A DNA stretch of 50,383 bases from the NCBI GenBank assembly GCA_005799545.1, contig SYGM01000039.1:1-50383 (forward strand). The letters are read 5' to 3'. The notes beneath the pieces are model-generated. The model was not told the DNA's origin. It made no database searches and saw only the letters and a list, made by a program, of their open reading frames with translations. Shown piece after piece: positions 26,369 to 33,760 of the stretch (positions are counted from its first letter, which is position 1; each line of letters starts with the position of its first letter). The position numbers and the translations under genes were made by a program. This DNA is from Planctomycetia bacterium (GTDB taxonomy: Bacteria; Planctomycetota; UBA1135; GCA-002686595).

Positions 26369-26952
26369 GGTCGCATTGTGGCATCGAGCGCATGAGCGCG
26401 CACGAGGACTGCCTCGCCTTGGCGGGCGTCAAGCGCGCTGAGGGAGGCTGCGGAACCGGTCCAGGCACAACCGGCCCCGATGCGCTGGCCGTTGAGCTCA
26501 CAGGTACCCGCCAGCACGAGCAGGAACAGCCGCAGCGGCGTGGCTGCCATCGTCCGAGTTTCCCCGCGAACCACGTCGGTTTCGATCTGCACGCGTTCCG
26601 CTCGATAGATGACATTGAAGTCCTCGACCGGACCATCCAGCAGTCGAGCGTGGGAGGGAACCCCGCCCGCAAAGTGATGCACCGTGCCGCGCCGCAGCTC
26701 GACCGGCGCCTCGTCGCCGTGCGTCAGGAGCAGACCGTTTCCGGAAGTCAGGATCAGCACCCGCTGGTAGCCGGGAAAGCGTGAAAAGGGACCGTCCTCA
26801 TTGACTGCGGCCGCGGAGATGCGCCAATCGAAGTCGAGCTGCTCGATGCTGGCGCCTGAAGGCTCGATCAGCCACTCGCGGGTGAAACCACCCCCGTTGC
26901 GCCATGGCAACACGCGGGCCTGCTCCGCGGTGAGGATCCGGTTGTCGCTCAT
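26365..26952 (-). CDS. HutD/Ves family cupin protein
   Basis: 195 residues. HutD signature residues: LPWRNGGGFTREWLIEPSG, DFDWRISAAAVNEDGPFSRF, PGYQRVLILTSGNGLLLTH, FAGGVPSHARLLDGPVEDFN. The double-cupin fold HutD/Ves proteins are linked to histidine utilisation or to cold response, but their activity is not known. No other hut gene is nearby. It overlaps the M20 amidohydrolase gene downstream and is divergent from the SUI1 gene; the two -10-like elements overlap. Confidence 0.88.
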   Translation of the reverse strand: MSDNRILTAEQARVLPWRNGGGFTREWLIEPSGASIEQLDFDWRISAAAVNEDGPFSRFPGYQRVLILTSGNGLLLTHGDEAPVELRRGTVHHFAGGVPSHARLLDGPVEDFNVIYRAERVQIETDVVRGETRTMAATPLRLFLLVLAGTCELNGQRIGAGCAWTGSAASLSALDARQGEAVLVRAHALDATMRP

Positions 26953-26963
26953 TGTTGCGTGTC

Positions 26964-26973
26964 ACGATAACCT
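26964..26973. promoter_or_regulatory. overlapping divergent -10-like elements, hutD-like / SUI1
   Basis: Minus strand TATCGT (26964-26969) is 11 nt from the hutD-like ATG. Plus strand TAACCT (26968-26973) is 10 nt from the SUI1 ATG. Both fit TANNNT and share two bases in a 31-bp divergent gap, so the two promoters may exclude each other. Confidence 0.3.
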
Positions 26974-26983
26974 GTCCGTACCG

Positions 26984-27352
26984 ATGCAGGACAAGCAGCC
27001 GCTGACACACAATCCCTTCGCTGCCTTGAAGGGCAGGCTGGGAGATCTGCCTCCGGGACCGCAGCCTGCGCCGATGCCGTCTCCGGAAGGCTCCGTTCCA
27101 GCTGCGAAAGTCACCGGCAGGTGCATCGTCCGGCGAGAGCGTTCCGGCCGCGGCGGGAAGGCCGTGACGCTGGTCGAAGGGCCGGCTCTCGAGGGTCGTG
27201 ATCTCGAAGCCATGGCGCAGGGCCTCAAGCGAGCGCTGGGCACCGGCGCTCGAGTCGAAGCCTCGTCCGTCGTGGTGCAGGGTGATCAGCCGGATCGTGT
27301 CGTCGATTGGCTGCGCAAGCAGGGCTTCACGGAGATCATTCGCGGCAACTGA
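26984..27352 (+). CDS. SUI1/YciH (eIF1-like) translation factor
   Basis: 122 residues from ATG 26984; longer readings would run into the divergent hutD-like gene. A proline-rich N-terminal tail (about 45 residues) is followed by the SUI1 domain: VTGRCIVRRERSGRGGKAVT, then KRALGTGARVEASSVVVQGD and the C-terminal DWLRKQGFTEIIRG. Bacterial YciH-type proteins bind the ribosome and affect initiation fidelity, although the in vivo role is unsettled. It is followed by the TolB-amidohydrolase gene after 20 bp. Confidence 0.85.
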   Translation: MQDKQPLTHNPFAALKGRLGDLPPGPQPAPMPSPEGSVPAAKVTGRCIVRRERSGRGGKAVTLVEGPALEGRDLEAMAQGLKRALGTGARVEASSVVVQGDQPDRVVDWLRKQGFTEIIRGN

Positions 27353-27359
27353 GTGCCGC

Positions 27360-27365
27360 TACACT
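27360..27365 (+). promoter_or_regulatory. TANNNT -10-like hexamer for the TolB-amidohydrolase gene
   Basis: TACACT, identical to the element at 6267, is followed by GGGGCGC (7 nt) and ATG 27373. No Shine-Dalgarno sequence of normal spacing is present. Confidence 0.4.
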
Positions 27366-27372
27366 GGGGCGC

Positions 27373-30300
27373 ATGATTTCCGCCCTGATGCTGTCGTTGA
27401 GCTTCGCTTTGCAGGACGCCAAGGCCTGGGATGTGCAGGTCCCGCGCGGCCCGGTCACCAACGTTTCCATGGATCTCGACGAGGGCACATGGATGAACCT
27501 CGATGTGTCGCCGGATGGTCGGCAGATCGCGTTCGACCTGTTGGGCGACATCTACACGCTTCCGATCGAAGGCGGGGAAGCGCGTGCAGTCGTGGAAGGC
27601 CATGCCTGGCAGATGCAGCCGCGCTACTCACCGGATGGCAATCGGCTTGCCTTCACCAGTGATCAGGGCGGCGGCGACAACATCTGGATCAGCGATGTGG
27701 ACGGCGGCAACCAGCGCCAACTGACCAAGGAGACCTTCCGTCTGCTCAACAGTCCTGCCTGGTCTCCCGACGGGCAGTGGATCGTCGCACGCAAGCACTT
27801 CACAAGCCGCCGCTCCATCGGCACGGGTGAGTTGTTCCTCTACCACACCGCAGGCGGTGATGGTCTGCAGCTGACCACTCGCACCAGCGAGCAGAAGGAC
27901 CTCGGCGAACCGATCTTCTCCCCGGATGGACGCTACCTCTACTTCAGCTACGACAGCACGCCGGGTCCCACCTTTGACTACAGCAAGGACTCGACCGGTC
28001 AGATCTACGCGATCGATCGACTTGACCGCACAACCGGCGAGCGTACACCGTGGGTTACCGGCCCGGGCGGAGCCTGCCGACCCACACCTTCGCATGATGG
28101 CAAGCGGCTCGCCTTTGTGCGGCGTGTGCGCTTCGTGACCACGCTTTTCATCATGGATCTCGAGTCCGGTGCCGCACGGGCGGTGTGCAGCGACCTCGAG
28201 CGCGACATGCAGGAAACCTGGGCGATCCACGGGGTCTACCCCTCCTTCGCGTGGACACCGGATGACAAGGAAATCATCTACTACGCGGGCGGAAAGCTGC
28301 GCCGACTGGACGTGGTGAGCGGCAAGTCCGAGGTGATTCCCTTCCGCGTGCGCACCCAGCGCGCCGTGGAGGAAGCGGTGCGCTTCCCGATCGCGGTGGC
28401 TCCTGATGAGTTCGATGTGCGCGTCCTGCGCTGGGTTCGCGTCGCACCAGACCGCAAGAACGTTGTCTATCAGGCGCTGGGCAAGCTCTGGATCCGCGCG
28501 CTTCCCGATGGCCAGCCGCAGCGCTTGACGAAGGATGAGCAGCATTTCGAGTTCTGCCCGTCCTTCAGCCGCGATGGCAAGCGCATCGTCTATGTGACTT
28601 GGGACGACGAAGAACTGGCGACCATCCGCACGATCGGACTCGACGGCTCGGATCCCTCGAGCCTGCCGATCGAAAAAGGTCACTACTCCGATCCGGTGTT
28701 CTCGCCCGATGGCTCCGTGATCGTGTACCAGAAGACAGGTGGCGGCGGTCTGGTTTCGCCGTTGTGGTCGCGCGAGCAGGGCATCTACATGCACTCGCTG
28801 AGCGATCAAAGATCGAAACTCATCACCAAGGCGGGCTCGCAGCCACAGTTCGGCGCGGAAAACGATCGCGTCTACCTCACCAGCGAAGAAGGGGGCGGCG
28901 GTCAGGATCCCGACAAGCGCAAGCTGTGGAGCATCGGGCTCGATGGTCGCCATGAGCGCACGCACTTCACCAGCGACTGGGCCACGCAATTCGAGGTCTC
29001 GGACGATTCGCGCTGGGTCGCCTTCTGTGAACGTTATCAGGGCTACATCACGCCCTTTGAGCCCACAGGCCGGGCTGTGCAGCTTGCCCCGAAGATAAGC
29101 TCGATGCCCGTGGCTCGCGTGACGCGGGATGCCGGCGAGAATCTGCAGTTCTCCGGAGACACCCAGGCCCTGTACTGGTCGCTGGGCCCGGAGCTCTTCG
29201 AGCGCAAGTTGAGCGACAGCTTCGCATTCCTCTCCGGCGCTCCCGAGAAGCTGCCGGAGACGGCGGCCTCGGGCCTCAACATCTCCTTCCGTCAGCCGAC
29301 AGCGCGTCCGGAGGGCACGCTGGCGCTGGTGGGTGCGCGGTTGGTCACGATGAAGGGCGAAGAGGTGATCGAGGATGGTGTCGTGTTGCTGGATGGCAAT
29401 CGCATTCGCGCCGTCGGCACCCGCAGCACCACGGAGATCCCCGCAGGAGCTCGCGTGATCGATTGCAGTGGCAAGACGATCATTCCCGGACTGATCGATG
29501 TCCACGCGCACGGAGCGCAGTCCTCCGGTGCGATCACGCCCAGGAATAACTGGGTGCATGCGGCGAATCTGGCATTCGGTGTGACGACGATCCACGATCC
29601 GTCGAACGACACCAATGCGATTTTCGCCGCCAGCGAGCTCGCCCAAGCCGGTCGGATCCTCTCTCCGCGCACATACTCGACCGGCACGATCCTTTATGGG
29701 GCGATGGGGGACTTCAAGGCGGAGATCGACTCGCTGGAGGATGCGCGCGCGCACCTGCGCAGACTCAAGGCCGTCGGTGCCTTCTCGGTCAAGAGCTACA
29801 ACCAACCGCGCCGCGACCAGCGCCAGCAGGTGATCGCCGCAGCGCGCGAGCTGGGCATGATGGTGGTCCCGGAAGGCGGTTCACTGCTCCAGCACAACCT
29901 GACAATGGTGGTCGATGGCCATACGGGGGTGGAGCATTCACTGCCGGTGGAGCGCATCTACCGTGATGTCGCGCAGTTGTGGGGTGCCAGCAAGACCGGA
30001 TATACGCCCACGCTGGTTGTCGGCTACGGCGGCATCTGGGGCGAGAACTACTTCTACCAGCACACGGAAGTCTGGCGGAATGAGCGCCTGATGCGCTTTG
30101 TCCCGCGCTTCGTCGTGGACCCGCGTTCGCGTCGCCGCACGATGGCACCCGATGAAGACCAGAACATCCTGCGCTCGGCGGGCATCGTGAAGTCGATCAT
30201 CGACGCCGGCGGCAAGGCGCAGCTCGGTGCCCACGGGCAACTGGCGGGACTGGGTGCCCACTGGGAGCTGTGGCTGCTTCAGCGCTCGGGCATCACCAAC

Positions 30301-30603
30301 CACCAGGCGCTGCGCTGCGCGACGCTCTACGGTGCGGAGTACGTGGGCTTGGATAAGGATCTTGGTTCAATCGAGACCGGCAAGCTCGCCGACATGCTGG
30401 TGTTGGACTCCAACCCGCTGGAAAAGATCGAAAACTCGGAGTCCATCCGCTACACGGTGCTCAACGGGCGTGTGTACGACGCGTACACGCTGGCGCCCGC
30501 AGACGGTCGAGGTGGAAAGGCGCCGGCCTTTTACTTCGAGTCCATGCAGGAGGGCTTCCCCGCTCAATCCATCGGTGGCGGCTGCGCGGGGTGCGCGCAC
30601 TGA
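27373..30603 (+). CDS. secreted TolB-type beta-propeller fused to amidohydrolase
   Basis: 1076 residues from ATG 27373. Signal peptide MISALMLSLSFALQDAKA. Residues about 30-640 carry WD40/TolB-like repeats (SPDGRQIAFDLLGDIYTLPI, YSPDGNRLAFTSDQGG, FSPDGRYLYFSYDS, SRDGKRIVYVTWDDEE). From about 650 there is an imidazolonepropionase-type amidohydrolase barrel: GALVGARLVTMKG-like start, IPGLIDVHAHGAQ with the HxH metal ligands, GHTGVEHSLPVE, AQLGAHGQLAGLGAHWE and LGSIETGKLADMLVLDSNPL. The combination is known in proteins annotated as exported peptidases/amidohydrolases, but the substrate is undefined. The C-terminus ends in GGGCAGCAH, a small Cys/His cluster. galK follows 2 bp after the stop. Confidence 0.88.
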   Translation: MISALMLSLSFALQDAKAWDVQVPRGPVTNVSMDLDEGTWMNLDVSPDGRQIAFDLLGDIYTLPIEGGEARAVVEGHAWQMQPRYSPDGNRLAFTSDQGGGDNIWISDVDGGNQRQLTKETFRLLNSPAWSPDGQWIVARKHFTSRRSIGTGELFLYHTAGGDGLQLTTRTSEQKDLGEPIFSPDGRYLYFSYDSTPGPTFDYSKDSTGQIYAIDRLDRTTGERTPWVTGPGGACRPTPSHDGKRLAFVRRVRFVTTLFIMDLESGAARAVCSDLERDMQETWAIHGVYPSFAWTPDDKEIIYYAGGKLRRLDVVSGKSEVIPFRVRTQRAVEEAVRFPIAVAPDEFDVRVLRWVRVAPDRKNVVYQALGKLWIRALPDGQPQRLTKDEQHFEFCPSFSRDGKRIVYVTWDDEELATIRTIGLDGSDPSSLPIEKGHYSDPVFSPDGSVIVYQKTGGGGLVSPLWSREQGIYMHSLSDQRSKLITKAGSQPQFGAENDRVYLTSEEGGGGQDPDKRKLWSIGLDGRHERTHFTSDWATQFEVSDDSRWVAFCERYQGYITPFEPTGRAVQLAPKISSMPVARVTRDAGENLQFSGDTQALYWSLGPELFERKLSDSFAFLSGAPEKLPETAASGLNISFRQPTARPEGTLALVGARLVTMKGEEVIEDGVVLLDGNRIRAVGTRSTTEIPAGARVIDCSGKTIIPGLIDVHAHGAQSSGAITPRNNWVHAANLAFGVTTIHDPSNDTNAIFAASELAQAGRILSPRTYSTGTILYGAMGDFKAEIDSLEDARAHLRRLKAVGAFSVKSYNQPRRDQRQQVIAAARELGMMVVPEGGSLLQHNLTMVVDGHTGVEHSLPVERIYRDVAQLWGASKTGYTPTLVVGYGGIWGENYFYQHTEVWRNERLMRFVPRFVVDPRSRRRTMAPDEDQNILRSAGIVKSIIDAGGKAQLGAHGQLAGLGAHWELWLLQRSGITNHQALRCATLYGAEYVGLDKDLGSIETGKLADMLVLDSNPLEKIENSESIRYTVLNGRVYDAYTLAPADGRGGKAPAFYFESMQEGFPAQSIGGGCAGCAH

Positions 30604-30605
30604 TC

Positions 30606-31820
30606 ATGGACAGCGATCGAACGCATGCACTGGGTGAGCTCTTCGCCGGGCATTTCGGCGGTCTGCCGCCCACGCTGCTTTCCACGGCTCCTGGGCGTGT
30701 GAACCTGATCGGCGAACATACGGACTACAACGGGCTGCCGGTGTTCCCGATGGCGCTGCAGCGCAACGTCGCCTATCTGATCCGGCCGCGGACGGACGGG
30801 CGTGTCCGGTTGGTCAACCGTGAGGCACGCTACGGTCCGCGCGAGTTTGAGCTCTCCGACTCGATCCCGCACGCGCCGCAGGGGGACTGGGTCAACTATG
30901 TGCAGGCGGGTGCCCAGATGCTGTGCAAGCGCTACAGCATCAAAGTTGGCATGGATGCGGCGGTGCACGGCGATGTTCCGCTGGCAGCAGGTCTCTCCTC
31001 TTCGTCCGCGACGCTGGTCGGCGCTCTGCTGGGCCTGCTTGAGGTCAATCAGGTCGCCGTGCCCTTGCCTGAGCTGCAGGAGCTGGCCGCCGAGGCCGAG
31101 CGTTACGTGGGAGTCGCCGGCGGCGGGATGGATCAGGCGATCAGTCTCGGCGGTCGTGCCGGGCACGCCCTGAGAATCGACTTCAACCCGGTGCGCATGC
31201 AGTCCGTTGCCATGCCCTCGGAGTGGCGCTTCGTGATCTCCAACACGCTTGTGGAAGCCGAAAAATCAGGCGCAGCGCGCGATGCGTACAACGCCCGCAC
31301 ACGCGAGTGCAAGCAGGCCCTCGCGGAGTTCCTCGCACACCCTCAGGCCCGTGCCTTGCCCTCCAGCTACTACGGATTGGTACACGGGGCCGATGTGCCC
31401 TCGGTGCTCGCGCTGGCGGAGCGTGCACTCCATGGCGTGCTGCTGCAGCGCTTCCGGCATGTCGTCAGCGAAGGCGCCCGCGTCTCGCAGGCCCAGCATG
31501 CGATGCAGCGCGGTGATGCGCTCGCCTTCGGCCGCCTGATGAATGACTCCCACGAGAGTCTGCGGCGCGACTATGAAGTATCCTGCCCCGAGCTTGACCA
31601 GCTAGTCGGGTTGGCGAGGGCTCACGGAGCCTTGGGTGCACGCCTCACCGGAGCGGGGCTGGGTGGTTGCAGCGTGGCGCTGTGCCAGCGCGAGCAGGCT
31701 GACACGCTGGTGGGCGCGCTGCGGCGCGAGTACTACTCCTCAAGACCTGTGCCGAGCATTGAACCGCTGCTGATCGCGCAGGCAAGCGACGGCGCGCGCG
31801 TTGTGCGGTTGCAGAGCTGA
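30606..31820 (+). CDS. galK: galactokinase (GHMP kinase family)
   Basis: 404 residues from ATG 30606, two bases after the previous stop (GTG 30591 is an alternative). The galactokinase signature PGRVNLIGEHTDYNGLPVFP is near the N-terminus, the GHMP ATP-binding loop is PLAAGLSSSSATLVGAL, the catalytic Asp segment is GVAGGGMDQAISLGG, and the C-terminal GHMP motif is GARLTGAGLGGCSVAL. It phosphorylates galactose at C1 (Leloir pathway); N-acetylgalactosamine or another sugar cannot be excluded. No galT or galE is nearby. The 3' end is 10 bp from a convergent gene. Confidence 0.88.
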   Translation: MDSDRTHALGELFAGHFGGLPPTLLSTAPGRVNLIGEHTDYNGLPVFPMALQRNVAYLIRPRTDGRVRLVNREARYGPREFELSDSIPHAPQGDWVNYVQAGAQMLCKRYSIKVGMDAAVHGDVPLAAGLSSSSATLVGALLGLLEVNQVAVPLPELQELAAEAERYVGVAGGGMDQAISLGGRAGHALRIDFNPVRMQSVAMPSEWRFVISNTLVEAEKSGAARDAYNARTRECKQALAEFLAHPQARALPSSYYGLVHGADVPSVLALAERALHGVLLQRFRHVVSEGARVSQAQHAMQRGDALAFGRLMNDSHESLRRDYEVSCPELDQLVGLARAHGALGARLTGAGLGGCSVALCQREQADTLVGALRREYYSSRPVPSIEPLLIAQASDGARVVRLQS

Positions 31821-31830
31821 CACCGCTCCG

Positions 31831-32760
31831 CTATTTGGCCTGCGGGGCTGCGGGCGGCAGCAGCCGCATGGAGATCAGGTCGGTGCGCGCGCGTGTGCCA
31901 GCCTTGCTGCTGCGTCGATTCTCAACCAGGCGCGGCAGTCCGTTGCCCCGGTCGATGTAGTAGGTGCTGCGCTCTTCCACCTCGATCTTGGGCAGTTGCT
32001 CAGGCGTCGGAGGCGGCTTGCCAGCGGCCTTGGCCATTTCGCTGAGCGACTCGAGCATCAGCTCGGTTGCACGCTTGGCATCAATGCTGCTTCCGCATTC
32101 GATGAGGAGTTCCGCGGGCTGGTCCGGAATGGCACGAGCCTCAAACCATCCGATGGCCGGGTACGGATCGCCGCCGAGCGGGTTGGGTAACTCGGTCTCA
32201 AATTCGACCTTCTTGTCGAGCTCAAGCTCCATTCCGCTGAAGCGGAAGAAGAGCCGCGCTTCCTTGAGCGTCAGGGTTTCCATGTTGGGACCCGTCACGG
32301 TCTCAAAAGTCTGCTTGAGCAGTGCGTCAATGGTCTTTGGCGGAACCTTCGCTTCGGTGAAGAGCGCATGCATCTGCACCATCATCTGTTCATAGTGCTG
32401 CGTCACCTTGTCGGGATGGACAAGCCCCTGAACGCTGCCGCTCGGCGAGCAAAGCACATCGAGGACGAGCCCGTCACTGATGGAAGACATGCGCTCGGCG
32501 AAGTAGCGCGCGCGTGCTTCCTCCGGCAGACCTTCTGTGATGGCGGTCTTTCCGTAGCGCCAACGCATGATATAACCGGTCTCGCTCTTGGCCTCGACGC
32601 TGAGTTGCAGGTCGGTACGGCTGCGTGTCTTCTTCTGCTCGTCTTCGCGGCCCTTGATCAGCTCGATGCGCCAGTCCTGCTTCTCCTGCCAGTTGGCAGG
32701 TAACTGCACGCGGTCGCCGAGAGCGAGAGGGGAGAGCAGCAGGCAAAGCGAGGCAAGCAT
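31831..32760 (-). CDS. secreted protein of unknown function
   Basis: 309 residues from ATG 32760. A signal peptide (MLASLCLLLSPLALG) is followed by a soluble domain I do not recognise: VQLPANWQEKQDWRIELIKG, a highly charged stretch EDEQKKTRSRTDLQL, and an alpha/beta-looking C-terminal half with YYIDRGNGLPRLVENRRSSK and the ending MRLLPPAAPQAK. No cysteine pairs, haem motifs or repeats suggest a function. It is the last gene of the glnS-led minus-strand run, 7 bp after the acyltransferase gene. A longer frame reaching 33057 would lie within that gene and is rejected. Confidence 0.72.
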   Translation of the reverse strand: MLASLCLLLSPLALGDRVQLPANWQEKQDWRIELIKGREDEQKKTRSRTDLQLSVEAKSETGYIMRWRYGKTAITEGLPEEARARYFAERMSSISDGLVLDVLCSPSGSVQGLVHPDKVTQHYEQMMVQMHALFTEAKVPPKTIDALLKQTFETVTGPNMETLTLKEARLFFRFSGMELELDKKVEFETELPNPLGGDPYPAIGWFEARAIPDQPAELLIECGSSIDAKRATELMLESLSEMAKAAGKPPPTPEQLPKIEVEERSTYYIDRGNGLPRLVENRRSSKAGTRARTDLISMRLLPPAAPQAK

Positions 32761-32767
32761 GGTGTGT

Positions 32768-33760
32768 TCAGCGGCGCATGGAGTGGACGATCGGATCGGC
32801 GGACTGCTGTACGGCATCGAAGTCCGCGCGTGAGCGAATCCCGCGCCAGCCTTCCGCGATGACGATCTGGCCGGTGATTGAGCCCAACGGATTGCCCGGA
32901 CCGGGCAGCGCGAGGCGGTCGGGAGCGTACTCACGCAATCCCACGCGCACGGACAGCGTGAAGTCGTAGGGTTGCGTGATCTGTGCACCGAGCGTGTATT
33001 CGCAAATGGCCTGCGGATCGGCGCTGTGAGGTGACCAGCGCGTACCATGTCCGTCAATCAGGTGCAGCGCAGGCTTCCTGAAGCCTAGGCGTCCGAGCCG
33101 GGCCTGCGCCTTGTTGGACACATCCTTCAGCAGCGGCGTGTGATAAGGGCCATGCCCCATCAACCGGAACGGGTAGCTGTTCTGGCCGAGCTTCACCTTG
33201 GGAAGCGTTCGCAGGAGATGGGCGATGCCGTTTTCCGTTCCGGCCAGCACGGCCTGACCACCGAGCCAGATCGAAGGGAAGGCTTCGCCGCCTGAGCTGG
33301 CGAGCGCCTCCTCCACCGAGCGCTGCAGATGCGCATCGGGACGCCAGTTTTCATCCACCTGCGGATAGATCACCTGACCGCCGTCGGTGTGCTCCTGCTG
33401 GAGGATCGACATCTCCTGCATCAGGCGGAATCCGTCATCGAAATCGAGTGCACCACCGACCGCGAGAGCCGTATACCAGCCCATGGAGTTCCCTGCGACG
33501 GCGACGAGCTTGTATTCCCGGGCCGCGGCCGCCGCGTCGAGCATCGAAACCAGCCAGATCAGAGGGGAGACATTCTGCGGTGCCAGATGGACCTTGGGAT
33601 CCCACTTGGATGCGCGATCAAGCTCCAGCAGCGAGCACAGGCCATACTCGCGGCGCAGCGCCTCGACGCGCTCGACCCACGGATGCCCTTCGGGCAGCGC
33701 GCGCAGCGTCTTCTCGGTGTAGGAGCCCCGTCCGGGGCACAGAATCACGGCGCGCTTCAC
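32768..33760 (-). CDS. FabD-like acyltransferase lacking the malonyl-selecting arginine
   Basis: 330 residues from GTG 33760, overlapping the stop of the E1 gene (GTGA). It aligns without gaps to the FabD core: nucleophile elbow GNSMGWY with Ser92, and the His region GPYHTPLL (His207). Three FabD positions differ: GQGSQ is GRGSY, GHSLG is GNSMG, and the Arg that binds the malonyl carboxylate (Arg117 in E. coli FabD, 25 residues after the Ser) is Met117. In the wider AT family that Arg marks malonyl/methylmalonyl specificity, and its loss goes with non-carboxylated acyl groups. Its neighbour is a 2-oxoacid dehydrogenase E1, so I infer transfer of a simple or branched acyl group. No acyl carrier protein is adjacent. 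Confidence 0.78.
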   Translation of the reverse strand: MKRAVILCPGRGSYTEKTLRALPEGHPWVERVEALRREYGLCSLLELDRASKWDPKVHLAPQNVSPLIWLVSMLDAAAAAREYKLVAVAGNSMGWYTALAVGGALDFDDGFRLMQEMSILQQEHTDGGQVIYPQVDENWRPDAHLQRSVEEALASSGGEAFPSIWLGGQAVLAGTENGIAHLLRTLPKVKLGQNSYPFRLMGHGPYHTPLLKDVSNKAQARLGRLGFRKPALHLIDGHGTRWSPHSADPQAICEYTLGAQITQPYDFTLSVRVGLREYAPDRLALPGPGNPLGSITGQIVIAEGWRGIRSRADFDAVQQSADPIVHSMRR

